Origin: DASWOJ01 sp964242415
GTDB lineage: Bacteria > Pseudomonadota > Alphaproteobacteria > Acetobacterales > Acetobacteraceae
Reading direction: 5' to 3'
DNA length: 64,000 bases
Assembly (NCBI GenBank): GCA_964242415.1
Contig: CAXTAT010000010.1
Coordinates: 1-64,000, forward strand
Shown here: positions 8,478-17,654 of the stretch, one piece after another
Layout: every line of letters begins with the position of its first letter
Position numbering within the stretch: the stretch's first letter is position 1
The notes under the pieces: generated by a model
What the model saw: the letters and a program-made list of their open reading frames with translations, nothing else
Databases searched by the model: none
What the model was told of the DNA's origin: nothing
Made by a program: the position numbers and the translations under genes

Positions 8478-9824
8478 CTACCGCGCCAGCTTCATCGCCA
8501 GGTCGGCCAGGCTGACCCGCTCGCTCCCTGCCGTCGCCAGCGCCTCCGCCGTCAGCAGCGCCACCCGGGCGAGCTGCGGCCGCTCGTGCAAGCTGCTGAT
8601 GAAGAAGCGCAGCCGGGCCGCCCGCTCGGGCACGGCGGGATAGATGATCGGCTGCACGTTCACCCCGTGCTTGAACAGCCAGTCGGCGGCGCGGGCGGCG
8701 CGGATGCTGCTGCCGGTCATGACTGGCACGATGGCCGCGCCCACCGAAGGCCCGGTGTCCAGCCCTGCCGCCCTGGCCTGCGCCATGAAGTAGGCAGCGT
8801 TGTCCTGCAGTTGCGCCACCCGCCCCGGCTCCGCCCGCATTGCCTGCAGGGCGGCCAGCGCGGCGGCGGCCACCGGCGGCGGCATCCCCACCGAGTAAAC
8901 GAATCCCGGCGCCGAGTACTTCAGGTGCTCGATCATCGACGCCGAGGCGCAGATGTAGCCGCCGCAGGACGACAAGGTCTTGCTCAGCGTGCCCATCCAG
9001 ATGTCCACGTCGGCCGGGTCCACGCCGCACCGCTCGGCGATGCCCAGGCCGTTGGGGCCAAGCACCCCCAGGCTGTGCGCCTCATCGACCATCAGGCTCG
9101 CCCGGTGGCGGCGCACCAGCGCGACCAGCGCCGGCAGGTCCGGCACGTCGCCGTCCATGCTGTAGTGCCCCTCCACCACGACCAACGCGCGCTTCAACCC
9201 CGGGCGGATCTGCGACAGCAGGCGATCCAGCTCATTGAGGTCGTTGTGCGGAAAGCTGACCCGGCGGGCGCCGGACAGGATGCAGCCCTGCACGATGCTG
9301 TTGTGGCTCAGGCTATCGTGGAACACCGCGTCGTCGCGCGTCACCAGGTGGCCGATCACCGTCACGTTGGTCGCATGGCCGCTGACCAGCACCAACGCGT
9401 CCTCCGTGCCGTAGGCGGCAGCCAGGGCCTCCTCCAGGGCGCGGTGCACCGGGCGCTCCCCGGATACGATGCGGCTGGCGGAGACGCTGGTGCCGTAGCG
9501 GTCGATGGCGGCCTTGGCGGCGTCGCTGATGCGCGTGTCGCCGTTCAGGCCGAGGTAGTTGTATGAGACGAAGTTGTCGTACTCCGCGTTGCCGATGACC
9601 GTCTTGGCGCCGGCGATGCCGGCATGGGCGCGGAAGTATGGGTTCTCGATCCCGAGCGCCTCGCCGGCCCGCTGCACCATGCGCATGTCGGCCATAGCCT
9701 CCTGGTCGCCCAGGGCTGGCGCGGCCGGTGCGGTGGCCTCCCGCGCCGGGACTGCGGCGCGGCGGGTAGCCAGGCGCGTGACCAGGCGCGCCTTGGCGTC
9801 AGCGGACAAGCCGAAGGGGTTCAT
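8478..9824 (-). CDS. Alpha-oxoamine synthase (RkpG-like, PLP-dependent acyl condensing enzyme)
   Basis: ATG 9824 (MNPFGLSADAKARL) follows AAAGG by seven bases; 448 aa. A PLP-dependent enzyme of the KBL/BioF/HemA/serine palmitoyltransferase family. Visible signatures: VSYNYLGLNGD, SGHATNVTVIGHL, the cofactor loop DEAHSLGVLGPNG, and the Schiff-base lysine in GTLSKTLSSCGGY (Lys282). Family members condense an acyl thioester with an amino acid, losing CO2 and giving an alpha-amino ketone. An N-terminal extension of about 50 residues precedes the catalytic domain; no ACP is fused. It follows the large synthase on the same strand, so that synthase, which lacks a thioesterase, is the likely acyl donor. 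Rhizobial RkpG, in K-antigen loci, is the closest described setting. The amino acid used (serine, alanine or glycine) cannot be read from sequence. Confidence 0.85.
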   Translation of the reverse strand: MNPFGLSADAKARLVTRLATRRAAVPAREATAPAAPALGDQEAMADMRMVQRAGEALGIENPYFRAHAGIAGAKTVIGNAEYDNFVSYNYLGLNGDTRISDAAKAAIDRYGTSVSASRIVSGERPVHRALEEALAAAYGTEDALVLVSGHATNVTVIGHLVTRDDAVFHDSLSHNSIVQGCILSGARRVSFPHNDLNELDRLLSQIRPGLKRALVVVEGHYSMDGDVPDLPALVALVRRHRASLMVDEAHSLGVLGPNGLGIAERCGVDPADVDIWMGTLSKTLSSCGGYICASASMIEHLKYSAPGFVYSVGMPPPVAAAALAALQAMRAEPGRVAQLQDNAAYFMAQARAAGLDTGPSVGAAIVPVMTGSSIRAARAADWLFKHGVNVQPIIYPAVPERAARLRFFISSLHERPQLARVALLTAEALATAGSERVSLADLAMKLAR

Positions 9825-9838
9825 CAATATACCTTTTC

Positions 9839-9993
9839 TGCCCCCTCTCCCTGCGGGAGAGGATCGGGGTGAGGGAAGCCGCGGGGACCAAAGCCGGCCG
9901 GCGAGGGCAGCGGACGGGCGCTGCTATAGGACGGCTCGGAGCATGTAGCCTCCCTCACCCCAGCCCTCTCCCGGAGGGAGAGGGAGAAGCGGC
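9839..9993. repeat. Composite inverted-repeat element A (REPIN-like)
   Basis: Left half 9839-9878 (CCCTCTCC, GGGAGAGG, then GGGGTGAGGG) and right half 9951-9993 (CCCTCACCCC, then CCCTCTCC, GGAGGGAGAGGG) are inverted copies separated by about 70 unrelated bases. It lies between the large synthase and the alpha-oxoamine synthase; the right half encodes the last residues of the synthase. Confidence 0.85.
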
Positions 9994-12900
9994 GAGGGCG
10001 TCCTCCAGGCGAGTGTCCTCGAAGCGCGCCAGGCGCTCCGCCATGTCCGCCACCGCGTCCACCGGGGCCGGGCCGCTGCCCAGCATCTTGATTACCCGCC
10101 CGGCCAGGGCATGCAGCGTCGCGCCCTCAGACAACGCCAGCACCGGCAGCGACAGCCCGAACCGCTGCTCCACCGCCAGCCGCAGCTCCACCGCCATCAG
10201 GCTGTCCATGCCAAGCTCCACCAGCGGCCGCCCGGCCTCGATCCGGCTGGCGGCGAGCTTGGTGATGCGCGCCACCTCCTCGGTCAGCAGCTCCACAACC
10301 TTGGCGCGCGCCACCTCCGGCGTGCAGGTGGCCAGCAGCTCGCGCAAGTCAACCTCCGCCGCCGGCTCCCCGGCGCCGCCCTGCACCTCCTCGAACATCG
10401 GCGTCCGCAGCAGCGGCAGGCTGGCGCCCAGCGACCCCCAGCGAATGTCGGCGAACCCCACCACCGGCTGCCCCGACGCCAGCAGCCGCGGCAGCGCCGC
10501 CAGCGCCTCGGCCGCGGTCAGGTGCGCGCCGCCCAGCCGCTTGGCCAGCGCCGCACCGACCCCGGCCTGCCGCGCCAAGTAGCCGGCGTCGCCGACCGGC
10601 CCCCACTGCACCGCCAGTGCCGGCAAGCCCAGCGCCGCACGCCGCAGCGCGACCGTCTCCATCGCCATGTTGGCCGCGACGTAGTTGGCTTGGCCGGGAT
10701 TGCCCAGCGGCGTCGTCACGGAGGAGTACAGCACGAACAGCTCCACCGGGTCCTGCCGCGTCAGCCGGTCCAGCGCGTCCGCGCCGCCCAGCTTGGGCCG
10801 CAACGCGCCGGCGAACCGCTCCGGCGTCAGGTCTGGCAGCAGGGCGTCATCCATCGCCACCGCCGCGTGCACAATGCCGCCCAGGGGAGGCATGCCGGCC
10901 CGGATGGTGTCCAGCGCCTCGCCCAGCGCAGCCTCATCCGCCACGTCGCAGGCCAGCGCCACTGCGCCGGGCAAGGCGGCCAGCACGGCGGCGGCGTCGG
11001 GGTCGGCCGGGCCGCGGCGGCTGACCAGCGCCAAATGCAGGGCGCCTTGCGCAGCCAGCCAGCGCGCCGTGGCAAGCCCAAAACCGCCCAACCCGCCAGT
11101 GACCAAGTAGGTCCTGTCATTCCGAATGCAGAATGTCGGCGCTGCGGCGGCAATGATGGGCAGCACCGCGCCGGGCGCCAGCACGACCTTGCCGATATGC
11201 CCGGCCGACTGCATCAGCCGGAACGCATCCACCGCATCGGCATAGTCGTACACCCGGTGCGGCAGCGGCCGCAGGCTGCCGTCGCGCAGCCCGGCGCCGA
11301 TCTCGGCAAACAGCGCCGCCGCCAGCTCCGGCCGGCGCACCGGCAACTGGTCGGCGTCGATGCCGAAGTAGCTGACGTTGTGCCGGAACGGCCGCAGCCC
11401 CACGGCCGAGTTGGCGTAGAAGTCGCGCTTGCCCAGCTCCAGGAACCGCCCGAACGGCCGCAGCAGGCCCAGGCTGCGTTCCATCGCCTCGCCGTTCAGC
11501 GAGTTCAGCACCACGTCCACGCCGTTGCCGTCGGTCAGCCGCATCACCTCGTCGGCGAACGACAGGCTGCGGCTGTCCAGCACGTGATCGACGCCCAGTC
11601 GGCGCAGCAGCGACCGCTTGGCGTCCGACCCGGCGGTGGCGAAGATGACGGCCCCGCGCGCCTGCGCATACTGGATCGCCGCCAGGCCGACGCCGCCGGC
11701 CCCGCCATGGATCAGCACCCGCTCGCCCTGCGACAGCCGCGCCAGGTGGCCCAGCGCATAAGCGACGGTCAGGAACGCCACCGGCACCGTGGCGCCGGCG
11801 GCGAAGTCCATGCCCTCCGGCATCGGCATCACGGCATGGGCGGCCGTGACGGTCCGCGTGCTCATGCTGGCGGGCGCGAAGGCCATCACGCGGTCGCCGG
11901 GGGCGAAGGCGGTCACGCCCTTCCCCACCGCCGCCACCACGCCAGAGCATTCCAAGCCGATGGTCGGCCCGGCGAAGCCGTCCAGCAGCGCCTCGTCTGG
12001 CAGCAGCCCCATGGCCCACATCACGTCGCGAAAGTTGAGCCCGGCCGCGCGGACGTCGATTGCGACCTGGCCGGGGCCGGGCCGCTCTGGCAGCGCCGAG
12101 GCCCAGCGCAGGCTGTCCAACAGGCCCGGCCGCTCGACCAACAGGCGCAGGCTGGGCGCGGCGGGCGCTTCCCTGCGGGCCAGGCCGCGGCGCAGGCGGG
12201 GCGCCATGCGGCCTGCGGGGAGCCAGGTGACCTCGTCCTCCCCGTCCGGATGCAGCACCTCATCCGCGGCAGTCCCGGCCGCCGCGGCGTCCAGGCGCAC
12301 GAGGCGGCAACGCACGTCCGGCATCTCGTTCGCCATCACCCGGCGCACGCCGGTCAGGGCGGCGGCGAGCGGGTCAGCCGCCGCGGCGCTGGAAACCAGC
12401 ACCGTGATGGCGCTGCTGGTCACCACCTGTCCGACCTGGGCCAGCAGGTCCAGCCAGTCCGGCAACGCGCCCTCCGCCACCAGCACGACCCGGCCGGGCA
12501 TCGTGCCGGGCTTGCGCGCCCACCCGGACAGCAGGGCCGGCGCCCGCTCCGGCGCGGCGCGGGCGACACGCATGCCGCGCGCCGCCAGCTCCGAGCAGAC
12601 CGCATCGGCCATGGCGTCCGCGGGCCGGGCCAGAACGGCGACAGCCGCTGGCGCTGCGGCCGGCAATGCCGGGACCGGCGCCACGCGCGCCAGCAACAGG
12701 GTCGCGGGCCAGCTTGCCGCAACGGGCCGCGCGGCCGCATCCATCAGCCCGGCGGCGGCCAGAGCGCGGGTCCAGGCACGGCCTTCCCGCAAGGGGGCGG
12801 CGGGCTGCACCAGGCTCCAGGCGCGGCTGGGACCGGGTTCGGCCAGCAGCACCAGGCCGCCTGGGGCCAGGACCGCCAGGTCATGCAGCGCCGCCGGGTC

Positions 12901-15900
12901 CAGCGCGCCCAGCGCGAGGGGAAGGAAGCCCACGATCACGTCATACGGCGCACGTCCTGCGCCGGGCTGCCAGAGGCAAGCCGCGGCCCTAGGCCAGCCA
13001 GCCAGCGCACCACCCAGCGCCGGCAAGTCCTCCGCCGTCGTGGCGGCGTCCAGCCGGACGTGCACCGCCGCTGCGTCTAACCGGCGCAGCAACTGGCGGG
13101 TGAAGGTGCCCCGGCGGGCGCCGACCTCCAGGATGCGGAGCGGCCGTCCCGCGGGCCAGCCGGCGGCCAGGCGACCCACCGCGTCCAGCAGCGCATCGGC
13201 CGCGGCGGCGGCGGCCGGGGCGCCGTGCAGCATCCCGTCCAGCAGCGCCGGGGCAGGCGCGGCAGCCGGGACGCCGCGCAGGACCGCCTCCAACCGCTCG
13301 GCCGCCAGGGACAGCAGCGCAGCGTCGGCCACGGCGCGCGGCTGGTCGAACAGCAGGGTCCGCAGCACGTCATCGGCGGCGATTTCGTCGTCGAGCACGG
13401 TCCAGATGCCGTCCTGCACCGACGCCAGCCCATCCCCGGCCAGCCAACCCAAGACCTCCTCCAGCCGGTCGCGCGCCGCTGCGGCGACCACGCCGTCCTC
13501 GATCAGACCGCCGACCGTGAACGCGGCCGCAGGGTCCGGCAACAGGCGCCGCAGGACGCCAGCGGCAGCCACGGCGGCGAAGGCGTCGGCCAGGATGCCG
13601 GCCTCCCCCGCCTCGCCATCGTCCTCGCCCAGGATGCTTCCGGCCTCGGGCGCGGTGCCGGCCAGGCCCGGTGGCGCCAGGTCCGGCGTCAGTAGGCTGG
13701 GAACCAGGGCCGTGTGAAACAGCCGGTCCTCGGTCGCCGCCCGGCTCAGCGCAACGCGCACGAACCAGCAGTCCAGCAGCTCGACCGCAACCTGCCCGGC
13801 GGCATCCAGCAATGCGATGTCGGCGCGGACCGAGCGTGGACCAACTCGCGTCACCCGCAGCCGCGCCGCCGCCGGCACGACGCCCGCCGGACGCAGCAGC
13901 CGCACCCGGCCGAAGCGCCACGGCAGCACCCCGTCGCCGTCGCCCAGCAGCCCCGCCGCCAATGCCAGCAAGCCCTGCAGCGCGCCGTCCATCACGGGTG
14001 GCGACACCAGGAACGCGGCGTTGCCCAAGCTGGAGGCCAAGCTGGGCGCCGCCTGCGGCACGAAGCGGACCAGCGCCGTGCCACGGCCGATCCCGACATC
14101 CGACACGACCTGGAACGCGGCCCCGTAGGCCAGGCCCAGGCTGGCTGCCATGCCATACAGCGCAGCGCCGTCCAGCGTGCGTTCAATCCTCTCGGCAGGC
14201 GGCGCATCGCGTGCCGGGGCTGCCGCATCGGCGGCGCCCAGCCGTCCCGCGGCGTGCACGGTCCAGGGCTCGTCCGATAAGCGCGGACGGGATGCGATCT
14301 CGAACCCGCCATTGGCGGTTCCCACCCGCAGGCGGACCTCGCGCAACGCCCCATGCTCGAACACCAGGGGGCGGTTGATCTCCAGGTCCAGCACCTCCAG
14401 CGCGGCGGCCCCGGGATGGCGGGCGCGCGCGGCGGCCAGCGCCATCTCGGCCAGGGCGGCGGCAGGGGCGACGACGGCTCCGCCCACCACATGGTCCGCC
14501 AGCCAGGGCTGCAGGGCGGTGCCCAGGTGGCTGCGCCACTCGACCGGCTCCGCGCCGCAGCGGATGCCAAGCAGGGGGTGTTCGCTCGGCGCCTCCACCA
14601 CCGCGACCGCCTCGGTCGTACGGCTCAGCCAGTGCCTCTCGCGCTGCCAGGGATAGGCGGGCAGCCCGGCCAGGCGGCGTGGCCCGGCGAAGGCCGGCGC
14701 GCGGCGGATATCGCACCCCGCCGCATGGGCGCGCCCGGCGGTCAGCAGGATGGGGTCGCCGGACGCGGCGCGGCGCGACAGGGTCGGCAGCACCCGGCCA
14801 ATGGCGTCCTCGGCCAATAGCGCGTCGTGCAGGTAGGCTTGCAGCACCGGCTGCGGCCCGACCTCGATGAAGATGCGCACGCCCGAGGCGACGAGGTGCG
14901 CCGCCGCCTCGGCAAAGCGCACGGGCGCACGGACGTTCTGCCACCAGTAGTCCGCGTCCAGCGTGGTGCCGTCGGCCGGGCCGCCCGTCACGGTCGAGAT
15001 GTAGGGCAGGCTGGCCGGGCTGGGCGCCAGGCCCGCCAGTTCCGCCGCCAGCGGGGCCTGGATGGCGTCCATGGCACGGCTGTGGAAGGCATAGTCCAGG
15101 TCCAGCGCAGTATAGGCCCAGCCGCGCTCCGCCGCCTCCGCCGCCAGGCTGGCCAGCGCCTCCTGCGGGCCGGCGACGGTGGTGGCGCCCCGGCTGTTGC
15201 TGGCGGCGACCTCGATCCGCCCCGGCAGGCCGGCCAGCGCCGCGGCGGCGGCCTTGGCATCCAGGCCCAGCACGGCCATCCCGCCCTCGCCTGCCGTGCG
15301 CGCCTGCAGGCGGCTGCGGACCGCGATCACCCGGGCGGCCTGGTCCAGGGTCAGCGCCCCAGCCGCCCATGCCGCCGCGACCTCGCCGACGCTGTGGCCC
15401 ATGCAGGCGTCCGGCTGCACGCCAGCCATCCGCAGCGCCATGACGGTCGCCACCTGGATCGCGAACAGCAGGGGCTGCGCGACCGAGGTGTCGCGCATCG
15501 ACTCGATTGGCCCGGACGCGCCTGGCGTCCCAGCCTCGGTGAGCCGCGCCTGCACGGACCAGCCCAAGGGACCCCGCAGCGCCGAATCCACCGTGGCCAG
15601 CGCCGCACGGAATGCCGGGCTGCGCGCAGTGGCGTCCGCCGCCATGCCGGCCCACTGGCTGCCGTTGCCGGAGAACACGAACGCCACGCGCCCGCTCACC
15701 GCCGTATCGGCCGCCACCGCATGGGTCGCCTGCTCCGCAAGGTAGGCGCGCAGCCCCGCGCCCAGCTCTGCCGTGGTGGCGCCGGTGACGGTCAGGCGCA
15801 GCTTGTAGTGCTCCCGCCCGAGCGCCGCGCCGCGGATCAGGGCGGCGTCGGCCTCCCCATCATCCAGCAGGTCGCGCCAGGCCATGGCCAGCCCGCGCAA

Positions 15901-17379
15901 CGCGCCGCCGGAGCGCGCGGACAGCAGCAGAGGCGGCAGGGCCGCACCCGCGGCGCCGGCCGGGCATGCGCCGCCGGCGGGCAGCAGAACCGACGCGCCG
16001 CGGCCGTCGTGCTGCAGCTTGCCGGCCAATGTTGCCTCGGGCGCGGGAGCCTCGGCCGGGGGAGCCTCCAGCACCGCATGGGCGTTGGTGCCGCCAAAGC
16101 CGAAGCTGTTGACGCCGATCATCGCCGGCCGGCCCCCACCTGCGCCCGGCAGGGCCAGCCCGTCCGGGTTCAGGACAAGGTTCAGGGCGCCGAACGGGAT
16201 GGCGGGGTTCGGCGTCTCGCAATGCAGCGATCCCGGCACCCTGCCGGAGCGGAACGCCAGCACGGCCTTCAGCAGCCCGGCCATGCCGCTTGCGGCCTCC
16301 AGGTGGCCGATGTTGGTCTTCACCGACCCGATCGGCAGCGGCTGCGCCCGGCGCTGGCCCAGCGCCTCACCCAAGGCGGCTGCCTCGATCGGGTCGCCGG
16401 CTGGGGTGCCGGTGCCGTGCGCCTCCACGTAGTCCAGGTCGTCCGGATCGATGCCGAAGCGGCCATAGACGGCGCGCAACAGGGCGGATTGCGCCTCCGG
16501 GTTGGGCAGCGAGAAGCCGTTGGTCCTCCCGTCCGAGTTCACGCCCGTCCCGCGCACCACGGCATGCACGGTGTCGCCATCGGCCAACGCGGCGCGCAGC
16601 GGCTTCAGCAAGATCATGCCGCCGCCCTCGGCCCGGACATATCCGTCCGCCCGCGCATCGAACGCATGGCACCGACCGCGCGGCGACAGCATCGAGGCGG
16701 CGCAGAAGCCCACGAAGCTTTGCGGCGACAGCAGCAGGTTCACGCCGCCCACCAGCGCCATCGGCGCCTGCCCGGCGCGAATCGCCTCACACGCCTGGTG
16801 CAGCGCCACCAGCGAGGAGGAGCACGCGGTATCGACGGTGAAACTCGGCCCCCGCAGGTCGAAGGCGTAGCTGATCCGGTTGGACAAGGAGCACAGCGTC
16901 GCGCCCGTCATCGAGTAGGCGTCCATCACCGCGTAGTCGCCCGCGTGCAGCGTCGTGTAGTCCCAGGCGGACCCGCCGACATAGACCCCGACCGCCATCC
17001 CAGCCAGCCGCCCGGCGTCCAGCCCGGCGTCCTCCAGGGCCTCGTGCGCCAGCTCCAGCAGCAGGCGCTGCTGTGGGTCCGTCTGCGCGGCCTCCCGCGG
17101 CGAGATGCCGAAGAACCCGGCGTCGAACCCGTCCACCGCGCCCAGCACGCCGGCGGCGAAGGTGTAGGCCTTGCCGCGCTGGTCCCGCGCGGGGTGGAAG
17201 AAGGCGGACTTGGTCCAGCGGCCGTCCGGGATTTCCGTTACGGCGTCGCGGCCGGCGGCCAGCAGGTCGGCGAATCCGTTCAGGTCGCCGGCGCCCGGCA
17301 GGCGGCAGGCGGCGCCGATGATGGCGATGGGTTGCAGGGCGGCCAGATACTCGGTGTTCGCTTTAACGCTGCCGTCCAA
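9955..17379 (-). CDS. Iterative-type reducing polyketide/fatty-acid synthase, KS-AT-DH-(MT-like)-ER-KR-ACP
   Basis: Start chosen at TTG 17379, with GGAG seven bases upstream and LDGSVKANTEYLAALQPIAI as first residues; 2474 aa. The frame extends 106 codons further 5' without a domain. KS about 15-440: Cys186 in VDTACSSSL, His321 in EAHGTGTPAGD, His359 in NIGHLEA. AT about 565-870: Ser663 in GHSVGE and YAFH at 763-766, nearer the malonyl HAFH than the methylmalonyl YASH. DH about 933-1210: His963 in HVVGGAVVAP and Asp1131 in PPVMDGALQ, both catalytic residues present. Residues 1385-1530 resemble a C-methyltransferase, but motif I is degenerate (ILEVGARRGTFT), so probably inactive. ER about 1755-2065 with GGAGGVGLA. 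KR about 2085-2310 with TGGLGGFG and YSS/NYVAAN. ACP about 2355-2432 with phosphopantetheine Ser2393 in LGMDSLMA. No thioesterase. It should make a fully reduced acyl chain. The last residues (SPSPSGRGLG) come from a repeat. Confidence 0.92.
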   Translation of the reverse strand: MDGSVKANTEYLAALQPIAIIGAACRLPGAGDLNGFADLLAAGRDAVTEIPDGRWTKSAFFHPARDQRGKAYTFAAGVLGAVDGFDAGFFGISPREAAQTDPQQRLLLELAHEALEDAGLDAGRLAGMAVGVYVGGSAWDYTTLHAGDYAVMDAYSMTGATLCSLSNRISYAFDLRGPSFTVDTACSSSLVALHQACEAIRAGQAPMALVGGVNLLLSPQSFVGFCAASMLSPRGRCHAFDARADGYVRAEGGGMILLKPLRAALADGDTVHAVVRGTGVNSDGRTNGFSLPNPEAQSALLRAVYGRFGIDPDDLDYVEAHGTGTPAGDPIEAAALGEALGQRRAQPLPIGSVKTNIGHLEAASGMAGLLKAVLAFRSGRVPGSLHCETPNPAIPFGALNLVLNPDGLALPGAGGGRPAMIGVNSFGFGGTNAHAVLEAPPAEAPAPEATLAGKLQHDGRGASVLLPAGGACPAGAAGAALPPLLLSARSGGALRGLAMAWRDLLDDGEADAALIRGAALGREHYKLRLTVTGATTAELGAGLRAYLAEQATHAVAADTAVSGRVAFVFSGNGSQWAGMAADATARSPAFRAALATVDSALRGPLGWSVQARLTEAGTPGASGPIESMRDTSVAQPLLFAIQVATVMALRMAGVQPDACMGHSVGEVAAAWAAGALTLDQAARVIAVRSRLQARTAGEGGMAVLGLDAKAAAAALAGLPGRIEVAASNSRGATTVAGPQEALASLAAEAAERGWAYTALDLDYAFHSRAMDAIQAPLAAELAGLAPSPASLPYISTVTGGPADGTTLDADYWWQNVRAPVRFAEAAAHLVASGVRIFIEVGPQPVLQAYLHDALLAEDAIGRVLPTLSRRAASGDPILLTAGRAHAAGCDIRRAPAFAGPRRLAGLPAYPWQRERHWLSRTTEAVAVVEAPSEHPLLGIRCGAEPVEWRSHLGTALQPWLADHVVGGAVVAPAAALAEMALAAARARHPGAAALEVLDLEINRPLVFEHGALREVRLRVGTANGGFEIASRPRLSDEPWTVHAAGRLGAADAAAPARDAPPAERIERTLDGAALYGMAASLGLAYGAAFQVVSDVGIGRGTALVRFVPQAAPSLASSLGNAAFLVSPPVMDGALQGLLALAAGLLGDGDGVLPWRFGRVRLLRPAGVVPAAARLRVTRVGPRSVRADIALLDAAGQVAVELLDCWFVRVALSRAATEDRLFHTALVPSLLTPDLAPPGLAGTAPEAGSILGEDDGEAGEAGILADAFAAVAAAGVLRRLLPDPAAAFTVGGLIEDGVVAAAARDRLEEVLGWLAGDGLASVQDGIWTVLDDEIAADDVLRTLLFDQPRAVADAALLSLAAERLEAVLRGVPAAAPAPALLDGMLHGAPAAAAAADALLDAVGRLAAGWPAGRPLRILEVGARRGTFTRQLLRRLDAAAVHVRLDAATTAEDLPALGGALAGWPRAAACLWQPGAGRAPYDVIVGFLPLALGALDPAALHDLAVLAPGGLVLLAEPGPSRAWSLVQPAAPLREGRAWTRALAAAGLMDAAARPVAASWPATLLLARVAPVPALPAAAPAAVAVLARPADAMADAVCSELAARGMRVARAAPERAPALLSGWARKPGTMPGRVVLVAEGALPDWLDLLAQVGQVVTSSAITVLVSSAAAADPLAAALTGVRRVMANEMPDVRCRLVRLDAAAAGTAADEVLHPDGEDEVTWLPAGRMAPRLRRGLARREAPAAPSLRLLVERPGLLDSLRWASALPERPGPGQVAIDVRAAGLNFRDVMWAMGLLPDEALLDGFAGPTIGLECSGVVAAVGKGVTAFAPGDRVMAFAPASMSTRTVTAAHAVMPMPEGMDFAAGATVPVAFLTVAYALGHLARLSQGERVLIHGGAGGVGLAAIQYAQARGAVIFATAGSDAKRSLLRRLGVDHVLDSRSLSFADEVMRLTDGNGVDVVLNSLNGEAMERSLGLLRPFGRFLELGKRDFYANSAVGLRPFRHNVSYFGIDADQLPVRRPELAAALFAEIGAGLRDGSLRPLPHRVYDYADAVDAFRLMQSAGHIGKVVLAPGAVLPIIAAAAPTFCIRNDRTYLVTGGLGGFGLATARWLAAQGALHLALVSRRGPADPDAAAVLAALPGAVALACDVADEAALGEALDTIRAGMPPLGGIVHAAVAMDDALLPDLTPERFAGALRPKLGGADALDRLTRQDPVELFVLYSSVTTPLGNPGQANYVAANMAMETVALRRAALGLPALAVQWGPVGDAGYLARQAGVGAALAKRLGGAHLTAAEALAALPRLLASGQPVVGFADIRWGSLGASLPLLRTPMFEEVQGGAGEPAAEVDLRELLATCTPEVARAKVVELLTEEVARITKLAASRIEAGRPLVELGMDSLMAVELRLAVEQRFGLSLPVLALSEGATLHALAGRVIKMLGSGPAPVDAVADMAERLARFEDTRLEDALAASPSPSGRGLG

Positions 17380-17654
17380 TGTAGCACTCCGGTCCGGCGG
17401 CGCCGGGGTCGGCCCAGGTGGGGTGCAGGCTGCCGCGTGGCGGCCGACTCCGGGCGATAGGTGGCGTAAATTTCCGCTATAGCGTCCGGCGTGTCCGGTG
17501 GGCAACACGGGATGGCCACTGTTGTACAGTTTGGTCGAGTCTGTTGCGTTGCAGCACACCCCGGCGGCATACATCAGAGGCCTTCGTGGCGCAAAGATGT
17601 CGGGAACCCTCCAGCTTGCGGCCATTGCCACCCTTGCCAAACCGCCGATCCGCC
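17380..17654. promoter_or_regulatory. Divergent intergenic region between the synthase and kpsC
   Basis: 275 bases separate the two divergent capsule transcription units. Bases 17455-17580 are noticeably less GC-rich (for example GTAAATTTCCGCTATAGC and TTGTACAGTTTGGTC), as expected for back-to-back promoters. I cannot assign a clean -35/-10 pair. Any regulator bound here would control lipid synthesis and Kdo-linker synthesis together. Confidence 0.4.

Noticed and set aside
10111..13080. Long plus-strand open frame of 989 codons across the synthase gene
   Set aside because: Antisense to confirmed ER, KR and methyltransferase-like domains; its translation is Arg/Gln/His-rich with no motif. An artefact of high GC third positions.
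13000..13300. Active C-methyltransferase domain in the synthase
   Set aside because: SAM motif I is degenerate (ARRG replaces the usual glycine-rich loop); kept only as methyltransferase-like.
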